From CALVGQ01 sp964369385 (GTDB lineage: Bacteria; Bacillota_I; Bacilli_A; Erysipelotrichales; Erysipelotrichaceae), in the NCBI GenBank assembly GCA_964369385.1, contig CAYJEY010000001.1, forward strand, positions 1 through 64,000: a stretch of DNA of 64,000 nucleotides, in the 5' to 3' direction. Every line of letters begins with the position of its first letter. Position 1 is the stretch's first letter. Both the position numbers and the translations under genes were made by a program. Below, one piece after another: positions 43,362 to 52,612 of this stretch. A model generated the notes under the pieces. It was not told the DNA's origin. It was given only the letters and a program-made list of their open reading frames with translations, and did not search any database.

Positions 43362-45179
43362 ATGGGTAAAATTATTGGAATTGATTTAGGTACAACAAAC
43401 AGTTGTGTAGCAGTGATGGAAGGGAAAGAAGCAAAAATTATTGCTAATCCTGAAGGAAACCGTACAACACCATCAGTTGTAGCATTTAAGAATGGCGAAA
43501 TGATTGTCGGTGATGCTGCTAAGCGTCAAGTAGTAACAAACAAAGATTCAGTTATTTCTGTTAAACGTTTAATGGGAACAAATGAAAAAGTATCACTAGA
43601 TGGAAAAGAATATACACCACAAGAAGTTAGTGCAATGATTCTTCAATATCTTAAAGGATATGCAGAAGCATACTTAGGTGAAAAAGTAGATAAGGCTGTA
43701 ATTACAGTTCCTGCTTATTTTAATGATGCACAACGCCAAGCAACTAAAGATGCTGGTAAAATTGCTGGCCTTGAAGTTGAACGTATTATCAATGAACCAA
43801 CAGCAGCAGCACTTGCGTTTGGTATCGATAAATTAGATACTGAGCAAAAAGTATTAGTATATGACTTAGGAGGAGGAACATTTGACGTTTCGATTCTTGA
43901 TTTAGCTGATGGTACTTTCGAAGTATTAGCAACTGCTGGAGACAACCGTCTTGGAGGAGATGACTTTGATAATGTAGTTGTTGACTGGATGGTTGAACAA
44001 TTCAAAAAAGAAAATGGTGTAAATTTAGCTAGTGATAAAATGGCAATGCAACGTCTAAAAGAATCTGCAGAAAAAGCGAAAAAAGATTTATCTGGATTAA
44101 TGCAAACACAAATCAGTTTACCATTTATTTCAGTAGGTGCTGATGGTCCACTTCACTTTGAGGCTACATTGACTCGTGCTCAATTCGAACAAATGACAAA
44201 ATCATTAGTAGAACGTACAGTTAAACCAGTACGTCAAGCTTTAGCTGATTCTGGTCTAACAAAAAATGATATCCATCAAGTGTTATTAGTAGGAGGATCA
44301 ACACGTATTCCTGCTATTCAAGAAGTAATTCGTCAAGAATTAGGGAAAGAACCAAATCGTTCTGTAAATCCAGATGAAGTAGTAGCTATGGGTGCTGCAA
44401 TTCAAGGTGGAGTTATTTCTGGTGATGTAAAAGACGTATTATTACTAGATGTTACGCCACTTAGCTTAGGTATTGAAACTCTTGGTGGGGTAATGACAGT
44501 ATTAATTCCAAGAAATACAACAATTCCTACAAGTAAATCACAAGTATTCTCAACAGCAGCAGATAATCAACCAGCAGTAGATATTCATGTATTGCAAGGT
44601 GAGCGTCCGATGGCAAATGACAACAAAACACTTGGAAACTTCCAATTAAGTGGAATTGCACCAGCACGTCGTGGTGTTCCACAAATCGAAGTTAAATTTG
44701 ATATTGATGTTAATGGTATTGTGCACGTATCTGCATTAGATAAAGGAACAAATAAAACTCAGTCAATTACAATCAGTGGATCAAGCGGATTAAGTGATGA
44801 AGAAATCGAAAGAATGGTAAAAGATGCTGAAGAGCATAAAGCTGAAGATGAAAAACGCAAATCAGAAATTGAAACACGTAATAAAGCAGAAGCTTATATT
44901 CACCAAATCGATGAAACATTAAATAGTGAAAATGCAAATGTTTCTGAAGAACAAAAAGCAGAAGTTAAAAAACTTCGTGATGAATTACAAGAAGCTATTG
45001 ATGCAAACGATATGGACACATTAAATACGAAACTTGCAGCATTAGAAGCAGCTGCACAACAAATGTCTGAAGCAATGTACCAACAACAAGCTCAGGGAGC
45101 TCAAGACTTTGATGGTCAATCTGCAAATAATGCAAGCGATGACAATGTAGTTGATGCAGACTTTACAGAAAAACAATAA
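43362..45179 (+). CDS. dnaK: chaperone DnaK (Hsp70)
   Basis: DnaK (605 residues) has GIDLGTTNSCVAVMEG, VPAYFNDAQRQATKDAG, the phosphate loop LGGGTFDVSILDL and VLLVGGSTRIPAIQ. The linker (VLLLDVTPLSLGIETLGG) leads into the substrate domain, and the tail ends with DADFTEKQ-like acidic residues. The length is typical for Gram-positive DnaK. AGGAGG precedes ATG. Its 3' end overlaps the next gene by 26 bases. Confidence 0.98.
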   Translation: MGKIIGIDLGTTNSCVAVMEGKEAKIIANPEGNRTTPSVVAFKNGEMIVGDAAKRQVVTNKDSVISVKRLMGTNEKVSLDGKEYTPQEVSAMILQYLKGYAEAYLGEKVDKAVITVPAYFNDAQRQATKDAGKIAGLEVERIINEPTAAALAFGIDKLDTEQKVLVYDLGGGTFDVSILDLADGTFEVLATAGDNRLGGDDFDNVVVDWMVEQFKKENGVNLASDKMAMQRLKESAEKAKKDLSGLMQTQISLPFISVGADGPLHFEATLTRAQFEQMTKSLVERTVKPVRQALADSGLTKNDIHQVLLVGGSTRIPAIQEVIRQELGKEPNRSVNPDEVVAMGAAIQGGVISGDVKDVLLLDVTPLSLGIETLGGVMTVLIPRNTTIPTSKSQVFSTAADNQPAVDIHVLQGERPMANDNKTLGNFQLSGIAPARRGVPQIEVKFDIDVNGIVHVSALDKGTNKTQSITISGSSGLSDEEIERMVKDAEEHKAEDEKRKSEIETRNKAEAYIHQIDETLNSENANVSEEQKAEVKKLRDELQEAIDANDMDTLNTKLAALEAAAQQMSEAMYQQQAQGAQDFDGQSANNASDDNVVDADFTEKQ

Positions 45180-46440
45180 TCTATGCACAAAAATCCTAGT
45201 AATCTTGCTAGGGTTTATGTGCAGTAGTGTACTTGTCAGTTGTAGTGTTCAAGAAGATAAACAAGTTGCAAATGATGGAATCATTGAAATAGAGGTATTA
45301 AGTGCTGAACAACTTACACATATTGAACAGTTACAAGGAAACAAAGTAGTTGCGATCCAAGATGTTGTGTTATATCATTTTGAAAATGATGAAATGATAG
45401 AAGTAGGAACATTACACGCAAATCAACATTTGCAATTACAAGAGGGAAGTCTTTATGATGAAAAATATATTCAAATCGATGGAACAGCATGGTTCATTGA
45501 TGCGCTTGATGTTCAGTTAAGTACAAATACACGCTTCAAAAGGAACCATCTTGTTCCTTTTGAAGAGCGTGTTGTGTGTAAACCATCTACGGTTTTCAAA
45601 AATGAAGATGGTGAATTCGTAATGACTCTAAGTGAAGAACATACTTTTGATATTTTTGTGAAAGAAGTTGATCGCTATGGAATTTTGATTCAAGAAGATA
45701 TTCTATTTATATATCATGAAGATGTTGAAAGAATAGAAGAAGGTCCAGTAGTCAGCAAAAGTCTTGCGAGTGAAGTTCCAGTACTGATGTATCATTTCTT
45801 CTTTGATGAAGAGGTTGATGGTCCGCAAAATGATGGTAACTACATGGAAGTGAAAGACTTTGATGCACAGATGTCATACTTAGATGAGCAAGGTTATGAT
45901 AGCTTAACAATGAAAGAGCTTCTTTACTTCATGGAAGGTAAAGCACAAGTTCGAGAAGATAGTTTTGTGTTAACGATAGATGATGGGCATCCAAGTGTAG
46001 CTCAATACGCTTACCCACTTCTAACTAAATATGAATTCAATGCTACTCTATTTTTAATTGGTGGATGGATGGAGCCGATGCTTCCATACAACTTCATTGA
46101 GATGAGGGAAGCAGGATTAGAACTACAATCTCATTCATTTCTAATGCATCAAGGAGGCTGTGATTTAGGTCATGGCGGTAGAATTCAATGTGTAGATTTG
46201 GAAACGGGAATTAATGATACAATCCAAAGTTTAGAATATGTAGATGGAGGGTTTGTGTACTGTTATCCATTTGGTGATCATGGAGGAAACGCTCAAGAGA
46301 TTCTTCAACAAAGTGGAGTCAAAATGGCGTTTACGACACAAAATGGTCTTGTAGAACCAGGTATGAATATGTTAACATTACCGCGAGTACGTGTCTCACA
46401 AGACACGAGTCTACAAGGTTTTATAGAAAGGTTGAATTAA
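45154..46440 (+). CDS. polysaccharide deacetylase lipoprotein inside the dnaK-dnaJ operon
   Basis: This protein of about 428 residues has a signal ending VLVSC (Cys30), two SH3-like beta segments (about 55-190) and a NodB domain: VPVLMYHFFF, TIDDGHPSV (catalytic Asp and metal Asp), SHSFLMH (metal His pair in the IcaB/PgaB-like spacing) and YCYPFGDHG. It probably deacetylates a surface glycan or wall sugar. The start (ATG 45154, overlapping dnaK, weak ribosome site) is uncertain. dnaJ follows three bases after its stop, so it is co-transcribed with the chaperones. Confidence 0.85.
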   Translation: MQTLQKNNNLCTKILVILLGFMCSSVLVSCSVQEDKQVANDGIIEIEVLSAEQLTHIEQLQGNKVVAIQDVVLYHFENDEMIEVGTLHANQHLQLQEGSLYDEKYIQIDGTAWFIDALDVQLSTNTRFKRNHLVPFEERVVCKPSTVFKNEDGEFVMTLSEEHTFDIFVKEVDRYGILIQEDILFIYHEDVERIEEGPVVSKSLASEVPVLMYHFFFDEEVDGPQNDGNYMEVKDFDAQMSYLDEQGYDSLTMKELLYFMEGKAQVREDSFVLTIDDGHPSVAQYAYPLLTKYEFNATLFLIGGWMEPMLPYNFIEMREAGLELQSHSFLMHQGGCDLGHGGRIQCVDLETGINDTIQSLEYVDGGFVYCYPFGDHGGNAQEILQQSGVKMAFTTQNGLVEPGMNMLTLPRVRVSQDTSLQGFIERLN

Positions 46441-46443
46441 AGA

Positions 46444-47565
46444 ATGAGTAATAAAAGAGATTACTATGAGGTGCTAGGCCTTTCTAAAGGTGCAGCGGAA
46501 CAAGAAATAAAAAGAGCATATCGCAAACTTGCTAAACAATATCATCCAGATATGAATAAAGATGCGGATGCTGAAGATAAATTTAAAGAAATTAATGAAG
46601 CATATGAAGTGCTCAGTGATACCCAAAAGAAAGCAACATATGACCAATTTGGTCATGCGGGTATGGATGGAGCCGGTGCTGGATATGGTGGATTTAGTGG
46701 TGGCGGATTTAGTGATATCAATGATATCTTTGGTTCATTCTTTGGCGGTGGTTTTGGAGGACAAAGCCAACGACGTAGCAATGGTCCACGTAAAGGCCAA
46801 GATCGTTATATGCAAATGCGTATTAAATTCATGGATGCTATTTTTGGTAAAAGCGAAACAGTTAAAATTGATGTAGAAGAACAGTGCCATACATGTATGG
46901 GTTCAGGAGCTTTTAGCAAAGATGATGTACAAGTTTGTACCCAATGTAATGGTTCAGGGGTTGTCTTAACTCAACAAAGAACGCCATTTGGAGTAATGCA
47001 AAGCCAAAGTACTTGTCCACAATGTAATGGGACGGGGAAATCTGTTAAACGTAAATGTAATACGTGTCATGGAAAAGGCTATGAGCACAAGCGTGTGGAA
47101 GTAGATGTTAAAATTCCTGCAGGAATTTCGACTGGTCAACAACTTCGTGTTCCTGGTAAAGGGGAACGTGGAAGCAATGGTGGACCTAATGGAGATTTAT
47201 ATATCGAAATTATAGTTGGAGTACATGAACACTTTGTGCGTGAAGGAAAGAACATCCATATTAAAGTTCCTATTTCAAATATAGACGCAGCACTTGGATG
47301 TGTTATTGATGTACCAACTGTTTCAGGAGATGTTGAACTTACTATTCCAGCAGGGACTCAAGCAAATACACAAATGCGTTTAAAAGGAAAAGGAGTTAAG
47401 GATTTACATGGTGGCTCTCAAGGGGATCAATATGTACAAATTCAAGTGGAGATTCCTAAAAAGATTTCTAGAGCAGAAAAGGAACTTTATGAAAAATTAA
47501 AAGAAGTTAGAAAAAAAGAAAATAAAGAATCAGTTTTTGATAAATTTAAAAAAGCTTTTAAATAA
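46444..47565 (+). CDS. dnaJ: chaperone DnaJ (Hsp40)
   Basis: DnaJ (373 residues) is a full type I co-chaperone. It has a J domain with HPD (34-36), a Gly/Phe region (about 70-105) and four zinc repeats (CHTCMGSG, CTQCNGSG, CPQCNGTG, CNTCHGKG), then two beta-barrel domains. Separated from dnaK by the deacetylase gene. A GAATTAAAG site precedes the ATG without a strong SD, so coupling to the preceding gene is likely. Confidence 0.97.
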   Translation: MSNKRDYYEVLGLSKGAAEQEIKRAYRKLAKQYHPDMNKDADAEDKFKEINEAYEVLSDTQKKATYDQFGHAGMDGAGAGYGGFSGGGFSDINDIFGSFFGGGFGGQSQRRSNGPRKGQDRYMQMRIKFMDAIFGKSETVKIDVEEQCHTCMGSGAFSKDDVQVCTQCNGSGVVLTQQRTPFGVMQSQSTCPQCNGTGKSVKRKCNTCHGKGYEHKRVEVDVKIPAGISTGQQLRVPGKGERGSNGGPNGDLYIEIIVGVHEHFVREGKNIHIKVPISNIDAALGCVIDVPTVSGDVELTIPAGTQANTQMRLKGKGVKDLHGGSQGDQYVQIQVEIPKKISRAEKELYEKLKEVRKKENKESVFDKFKKAFK

Positions 47566-47586
47566 GGTGCTTAGCACCTTTTCTTA
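47564..47586 (+). terminator. terminator after dnaJ
   Basis: AAGGTGC (47564-47570) pairs with GCACCTT (47574-47580) around TTA, followed by TTTCTT. Its short T tract suggests partial read-through into clpB. Confidence 0.75.
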
Positions 47587-47598
47587 AAAGATTATATT
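47571..47598 (+). promoter_or_regulatory. candidate clpB promoter
   Basis: TTAGCA (47571-47576, inside the terminator hairpin) and TATATT (47593-47598) are 16 bases apart. The -10 touches the CIRCE element, so HrcA would block it. The -35 match is only fair. Confidence 0.45.
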
Positions 47599-47623
47599 AG
47601 CACTCGTTATCAATGACTGCTAA
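47597..47623. promoter_or_regulatory. CIRCE operator 3 (clpB)
   Basis: TTAGCACTC (consensus left arm), nine bases, GACTGCTAA. It ends two bases before the AAAGGAGG of clpB. This places clpB under HrcA rather than CtsR control. Confidence 0.9.
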
Positions 47624-47634
47624 AAGGAGGAACT

Positions 47635-50190
47635 ATGAATATTGAAAAAATGACAGAGCGACTACAAGGTATTCTTATGAATGCGATGAATTTGGCAATT
47701 GAAAATAAAAATGCTGAAATAATCAGTGCACATGTGTATCAAGCTTCACTAGATGATGCAGGAGTCAGTGAATTTTTACAAAGATGTGGAGCAGATATCA
47801 AGCGTATGCAAACGTATGTATCTCATGCTTTATCACAGCTAAGTAGTAATGATTCGACATCACAACCCCAACTCTCTAAAGAATTATCTCAAGCTTATCA
47901 AGAAGCTTTGAGTGTTTCTGCAAAACTTGATGAAACCTATTTGAGTAGTACTAGTTTTATCATTGGATTACTTCATAATAAATCGAGTTTATCAAATCAG
48001 TTAAAGAGTGAATGTAACATCGTACCTGCAAAGTTACTTCATCTTGAAAAGGAAAGAAGAGGTGTAAAGAAAATGAATCAACCAAATGCCGAAAATCAAA
48101 TTGAAGCACTCAAAAAATATGGTCGTGATCTTGTCCAAGATGTAAGAGATGGAAAAGTAGATCCAGTTATTGGAAGAGATGAAGAAATACGTCGTGTAAT
48201 CCAAATTTTATCAAGAAAGACAAAAAATAATCCGGTACTTATTGGAGAACCAGGAGTTGGTAAAACAGCTATTGTAGAAGGTTTAGCATGGCGTATTATG
48301 AAGCAAGATGTTCCTTTTGGATTAAAGGATAAACAGTTAATAGAACTTGATATGGGAGCACTAATTGCTGGTGCAAAATATCGTGGAGAATTTGAAGAAC
48401 GTTTGAAAGCTGTTTTAAGTGAAGTTCAAGAAGCTCAAGGCGACATTATTTTATTTGTGGATGAAATACATAATCTTGTAGGAGCAGGGAAGAGTGAAGG
48501 TTCAATGGATGCTGCAAACTTATTAAAACCAATGTTAGCAAGAGGAGAACTTAAATGTATTGGGGCAACTACTTTTGACGAATATCGTAAGTATATAGAA
48601 AAAGATGCAGCACTTGAGCGTCGATTCCAAAAAATTCAAGTTGATGAACCTACAGTAGAAGATACAATTTCAATTCTTAGGGGTTTAAAAGAGCGATTTG
48701 AAACTCATCATGGTGTTCAAATACAAGATGACGCAATTATCTCAGCTGCCTCGCTTTCTCATCGATATATTACTGATCGCTTTTTACCAGATAAGGCAAT
48801 TGATTTAATTGATGAAGCTTGTGCTACAATCCGCGTAGAGATGGATTCTATGCCCGTTGAATTGGATGAATTACTTCGTAAGATAATGCAACTTGAAATT
48901 GAAGAAATGGCAATGAAGAAAGAAAAAGGAGCTAAGGCAAAAGAGCGACTAACGCACCTTAGAAAAGAGTTAGCAAACATCAAAGAAGAAAAAAACATAC
49001 TTTATGATTTGTGGAAAAAAGAGAAAGAGCAGGTAGATGTTGTAAAAGGCTTACTTGAGCGTTTAGAGAAATCACGTATTCAACTGGAGAATGCACAAAA
49101 TAAGGCAAGTTATGAAGAAGCTGCAAGGCTACAATATGAAACAATACCTAACATAGAAAAGCAACTAGAGCAGGCAAAGAGAGATCAAAGTGAAGATCAT
49201 TTGATTCGTGAGGTAGTTGATGAACAACTTATCGCAAAAATCGTATCGGCATGGACACACATTGAAGTTAGTAAGTTGATGTCAACGCAAAAGCAAAAGT
49301 TGTTAGGTTTACATCAAGCTCTTGCAAAACGAGTAATTGGACAAGACCATGCATTGGAATTGGTAAGTGATGCAATACTTCGATCAAAAGCTCAAATTCA
49401 AGATGAAAATCGACCGATTGGCTCGTTCTTGTTTCTAGGTCCTACAGGAGTTGGTAAAACAGAAGTAGCTAAAGCACTTGCTCAACAACTTTTTGATGAT
49501 GAAAGTAAGATTGTGCGCATTGATATGTCTGAATACATGGAGAAACACAGTGTGGCGCGATTAATAGGTGCTCCTCCGGGATATGTTGGTTATGATGAGG
49601 GTGGACAACTAAGTGAAGCAATCCGTCGTAAACCTTATTCTATTGTACTCTTAGATGAAATTGAAAAGGCACACCCAGATGTCTTGAATGTGTTACTTCA
49701 AATTTTAGATGATGGACGAATCACAGATGCAAAAGGGAATGTCGTAGATTTTAAAAATACACTTATTATTATGACGAGTAACTTAGGTAGTCAATTTGCC
49801 TTTGAATCAAATACTGAATTGCGCTCACAACAGATATTACAAGTTGTACAAGGCTCACTTAAGCCAGAGTTTATTAATCGAATTGATGAGGTAATTGTGT
49901 TTAATTCTTTAAATAGCGAAGTGCTGAAGAAAATTGCAAGAAAATTCATTGATGCACTACAATATCGTCTTGCCTTGAAGGAGCTCTTCCTTGAAGTCAC
50001 TCCGGAGGCTTTTGATTTAATTATTGAGTATGGCGTCGACGAAATTTATGGTGCCCGCCCTATGAAAAGACATATTCAAAGAGCGATTGAAACAAGAGTT
50101 GCTAAGGCAATTTTGAGTGATGATGTATGTCCAAATCAAAAAATTATCGTTGATGCAAAAGATAAAGACTATGTAATTCGAATTAACTAA
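47635..50190 (+). CDS. clpB: ATP-dependent disaggregase ClpB
   Basis: ClpB (851 residues) rescues aggregated proteins with DnaK/DnaJ. It has an N domain, AAA+ 1 with Walker A GEPGVGKTA (205-213), a coiled-coil middle domain (about 400-520, rich in Glu/Lys), and AAA+ 2 with GPTGVGKTE (near 602-610) and a sensor region. The middle domain and lack of a ClpP-binding loop argue for ClpB over ClpC. A strong AAAGGAGG precedes the ATG. Confidence 0.95.
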   Translation: MNIEKMTERLQGILMNAMNLAIENKNAEIISAHVYQASLDDAGVSEFLQRCGADIKRMQTYVSHALSQLSSNDSTSQPQLSKELSQAYQEALSVSAKLDETYLSSTSFIIGLLHNKSSLSNQLKSECNIVPAKLLHLEKERRGVKKMNQPNAENQIEALKKYGRDLVQDVRDGKVDPVIGRDEEIRRVIQILSRKTKNNPVLIGEPGVGKTAIVEGLAWRIMKQDVPFGLKDKQLIELDMGALIAGAKYRGEFEERLKAVLSEVQEAQGDIILFVDEIHNLVGAGKSEGSMDAANLLKPMLARGELKCIGATTFDEYRKYIEKDAALERRFQKIQVDEPTVEDTISILRGLKERFETHHGVQIQDDAIISAASLSHRYITDRFLPDKAIDLIDEACATIRVEMDSMPVELDELLRKIMQLEIEEMAMKKEKGAKAKERLTHLRKELANIKEEKNILYDLWKKEKEQVDVVKGLLERLEKSRIQLENAQNKASYEEAARLQYETIPNIEKQLEQAKRDQSEDHLIREVVDEQLIAKIVSAWTHIEVSKLMSTQKQKLLGLHQALAKRVIGQDHALELVSDAILRSKAQIQDENRPIGSFLFLGPTGVGKTEVAKALAQQLFDDESKIVRIDMSEYMEKHSVARLIGAPPGYVGYDEGGQLSEAIRRKPYSIVLLDEIEKAHPDVLNVLLQILDDGRITDAKGNVVDFKNTLIIMTSNLGSQFAFESNTELRSQQILQVVQGSLKPEFINRIDEVIVFNSLNSEVLKKIARKFIDALQYRLALKELFLEVTPEAFDLIIEYGVDEIYGARPMKRHIQRAIETRVAKAILSDDVCPNQKIIVDAKDKDYVIRIN

Positions 50191-50195
50191 AAGAA

Positions 50196-50218
50196 AACCA
50201 CCAGCTATGCTGGTGGTT
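50196..50218. terminator. terminator hairpin between clpB and the thioredoxin-like gene
   Basis: A ten-base perfect stem AACCACCAGC/GCTGGTGGTT with a three-base loop. The minus strand has the better T-rich tail (TTCTTTT). Confidence 0.82.
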
Positions 50219-50225
50219 AATCTGT

Positions 50226-50855
50226 TTATTCAACAATAGGTACTTCAATTACTTCTTGTGGTTCTTCTACTTCTATATTGCCAGTCCATATATCATTATC
50301 AATCATCCATGTCTTGAGTGAATCTGCCGAAATTGGAGACTCATCAATCCATTGAAGTGTTGATAAGAATTCTGTTGTACCATCGCTATATGTTGCAGTA
50401 GCTACAAATGCTGGATAAACTTCGATTCCCCATTTTTGTTGAAGACGTGCAGGGGTCCATTCAGCACTATCTGATAAATCAAAATACTGTAAATATGGAA
50501 TACTTTCTGTTTCTAATTCTGTTTTGATATCTGTGAATACAAAATCATTGATATATTTGCAATTTTCATGTTCGCTTACACAAAAATAATAGTAATTATA
50601 CTCAACTGGTTCATTGGTTTCAACTACATCTTGGCTATCATCATTACTAATTATGTATAGTTCTTGATTAGCCTGGGGAGTCGGTGTATGATTGACACTT
50701 TCGAGTTGTTCAACAGATCGAGCATCGGCTGCCAAGACAACGGGAGTCTCTTCTATAGCCTGTGCTTCTTGTGGTTCAAATGCACGATAAGTTACCATAC
50801 CTAAGCTTAAAAACCATGCTAAGAATAAAGGGATTGTTATTAATTTCTTAATCAT
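50226..50855 (-). CDS. exported thioredoxin-fold-like protein with a CX6C pair
   Basis: The 209-residue protein starts with a signal or anchor helix (residues 5-22), a linker, then a domain like thioredoxin: YYYFCVSEHENCKYIND (C92, C99), a helix, then WGIEVYPAFVATA with the expected cis-proline (P148). The two cysteines are six apart rather than in CXXC, so redox activity is uncertain. The start at 50855 follows GGAGGA; longer in-frame starts run through the promoter. Confidence 0.6.
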   Translation of the reverse strand: MIKKLITIPLFLAWFLSLGMVTYRAFEPQEAQAIEETPVVLAADARSVEQLESVNHTPTPQANQELYIISNDDSQDVVETNEPVEYNYYYFCVSEHENCKYINDFVFTDIKTELETESIPYLQYFDLSDSAEWTPARLQQKWGIEVYPAFVATATYSDGTTEFLSTLQWIDESPISADSLKTWMIDNDIWTGNIEVEEPQEVIEVPIVE

Positions 50856-50877
50856 CTGATTCCTCCTGACAAAGTAC

Positions 50878-50906
50878 ATCATAGCATTTATACAAAAAAT
50901 TTGCAA
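50878..50906 (-). promoter_or_regulatory. promoter of the thioredoxin-like gene
   Basis: Minus-strand -35 TTGCAA (50901-50906) and -10 TATGAT (50878-50883), 17 bases apart, lie just upstream of the gene. They are back to back with the ypmB promoter. Confidence 0.65.
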
Positions 50907-50941
50907 ATGAACTAAAATATAGCTGTGTTTGCATGAAACTT

Positions 50942-50950
50942 TGATATAAT
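50942..50950 (+). promoter_or_regulatory. extended -10 promoter of ypmB-dnaD-nth
   Basis: TGATATAAT is an extended -10 (TGn plus TATAAT). The -35 region is weak, as allowed for this promoter class. Confidence 0.55.
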
Positions 50951-50967
50951 AAATGGGAGGTGTAGCT

Positions 50968-51444
50968 ATGAGTAAAAACAGAAAAAATATTGTCCTTTCG
51001 AGCATTCTTTTTTTTCTAAGTGGATTGTGTGTTATCCTGTTTGTATTCAATTACATTATTGGTCCGCATGCAAAACAGAGCATTGATGAACAGGATATTC
51101 ACAATGAAATGATGAGACAAATTTCAGCACTAAGCGGTAGTTTGTTGCAAGTATATGATTTGAATGAAACAACTTATGTTTCACAAATAAAGAATGAAGA
51201 GGGTGAGTTTTATATTTGGTATAATGAAGAACTTGTCGAATTTGCACGTCATGATACTTCATTGTATGATGAACAAAGTGTTTTAGAAGTAGCTCAAGAG
51301 TACCAATTAATTCATCCAACCATTTCATTAGGATATTATAAAGGGAAAGCAGTTGTTGTAGTTGAAGATGATACAAAAGAAGTATTATTGGATTTTTTAA
51401 GTTTGAGCGAAGAATTAGTTTATGAAAAAAAGGTGGTGTATTAA
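50968..51444 (+). CDS. ypmB: YpmB-like membrane-anchored protein
   Basis: This 158-residue protein has one N-terminal membrane helix (about 8-30) and an extracytoplasmic domain of PepSY/DUF5590 type (YIWYNEELVEF, GYYKGKAVVVVEDD). In Bacillus, ypmB lies upstream of dnaD-nth-ponA-recU, and the same neighbours are here. Function is unknown. GGGAGG precedes ATG 50968, and its stop overlaps the dnaD start. Confidence 0.65.
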   Translation: MSKNRKNIVLSSILFFLSGLCVILFVFNYIIGPHAKQSIDEQDIHNEMMRQISALSGSLLQVYDLNETTYVSQIKNEEGEFYIWYNEELVEFARHDTSLYDEQSVLEVAQEYQLIHPTISLGYYKGKAVVVVEDDTKEVLLDFLSLSEELVYEKKVVY

Positions 51445-51992
51445 TGAAATGGTATGAAAAATCATTTATTAATCGTACAAATTGGCTTTTGGATAATCTA
51501 GCAAATTTGAATTTGACGGTAGAAGAAAGTTTACTTGTATTAATGATTAGTTATTTGAATGATCAAAAAGAGGAAATTACAGTGGAAATCCTTGTAAAGA
51601 AAACAGCAATGAGTTCAAAAGTAGTAGATGCTACTTTAGGAAAGTTATTTGCGAAGCACTATGTAAAGGTGAAACCAGAAGGCGTAAATTTGCGTTTTGA
51701 CTTAGATGGTATATTTGAAGCAGAAATTGCTCAAGAGGAAGATCCGATGCTTCGTCCTATCTTAGATAGTTTTGAAGATGAATTCAAGCGCTTATTAACT
51801 ACAAATGAAATCATGAGTATTTCTGATTTGATTGGTAAATATGAACATCGCTTAATAATTTATGCATTGCGTGAAGCAAGCTTTTTTAAAGTTTCTAATG
51901 TTGCCTATGTTGCAAAAATATTAAGTGATTGGAAACTAAAAGGATACACGGCAGATATGATTGAGAGTGGTGTGAGAAATGAAAAGTCCTGA
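51444..51992 (+). CDS. dnaD: DNA replication protein DnaD
   Basis: DnaD (182 residues) works with DnaA, DnaB and DnaI in helicase loading. The N-terminal winged helix (SLLVLMISYLNDQKEEI.., ILVKKTAMSSKVVDATLGKL) and the DnaD domain (SFEDEFKRLLTTNE, IIYALREAS, YVAKILSDWKLKGYT) are seen. It overlaps nth by 14 bases. Confidence 0.9.
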   Translation: MKWYEKSFINRTNWLLDNLANLNLTVEESLLVLMISYLNDQKEEITVEILVKKTAMSSKVVDATLGKLFAKHYVKVKPEGVNLRFDLDGIFEAEIAQEEDPMLRPILDSFEDEFKRLLTTNEIMSISDLIGKYEHRLIIYALREASFFKVSNVAYVAKILSDWKLKGYTADMIESGVRNEKS

Positions 51993-52605
51993 GATATTAG
52001 AAATATTAGATATGATGTTTCCTGATGCTCATTGTGAACTAAATCATCGAAATCCGTTTGAATTAACTGTAGCGGTTGTCTTATCAGCACAAACAACAGA
52101 TGTTGCAGTTAATAAGGCAACTGTAAAATTATTTAATAAATTTCCTGATGCTGATGCACTTGCAAATGCACAATTTCAAGATATTATTGAGTGTATTCGA
52201 GAATTAGGTTTATACCGAAATAAATCAAAAAGTATTCAAGCATTAGCTCAAAAATTAGTTGATGATTTTCATGGAGAAGTCCCAAAGACAATGAGAGAGC
52301 TACTTACGCTACCTGGTGTAGGTAGAAAAAGTGCAAATGTAATCTTGTCAGTATGCTATGATATCCCCGCAATTGCAGTAGATACGCATGTAGAGCGAGT
52401 AAGTAAGCGTTTAGGCCTTGCATATCGTAATGATGATGTACTCACCGTAGAAAAGAAATTGATGCGTAAAATTTCTCGTGATATGTGGGGGCATGCACAT
52501 CATTTATTTATTTTTTTTGGGAGATATTATTGTAAAGCTAAAAATCCTATGTGTTTGAATTGCCCGTTCATTGGATTTTGTAAGGAAAAAAATAAAAATA
52601 TTTAA
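51979..52605 (+). CDS. nth: endonuclease III
   Basis: Nth (208 residues) is a base-excision glycosylase/AP lyase for oxidised pyrimidines. The helix-hairpin-helix LPGVGRKSANVILS contains the catalytic lysine, VDTHVERVSKR contains the Asp, and the iron-sulphur motif is C-X6-C-X2-C-X5-C at the C terminus (YYCKAKNPMC..). Linked to dnaD as in Bacillus. Confidence 0.96.
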   Translation: MKSPEILEILDMMFPDAHCELNHRNPFELTVAVVLSAQTTDVAVNKATVKLFNKFPDADALANAQFQDIIECIRELGLYRNKSKSIQALAQKLVDDFHGEVPKTMRELLTLPGVGRKSANVILSVCYDIPAIAVDTHVERVSKRLGLAYRNDDVLTVEKKLMRKISRDMWGHAHHLFIFFGRYYCKAKNPMCLNCPFIGFCKEKNKNI

Positions 52606-52612
52606 TTTAACT

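Noticed and set aside
46562..46876. 104-codon frame in another phase inside dnaJ
   Set aside because: It arises from Gly-rich codons of the Gly/Phe region; dnaJ is intact across it.
50856..51050. N-terminal extension of the thioredoxin-like protein to 274 residues
   Set aside because: The extension crosses two divergent promoters and the ypmB start; GGAGGA before 50855 and a signal helix right after it fix the start.
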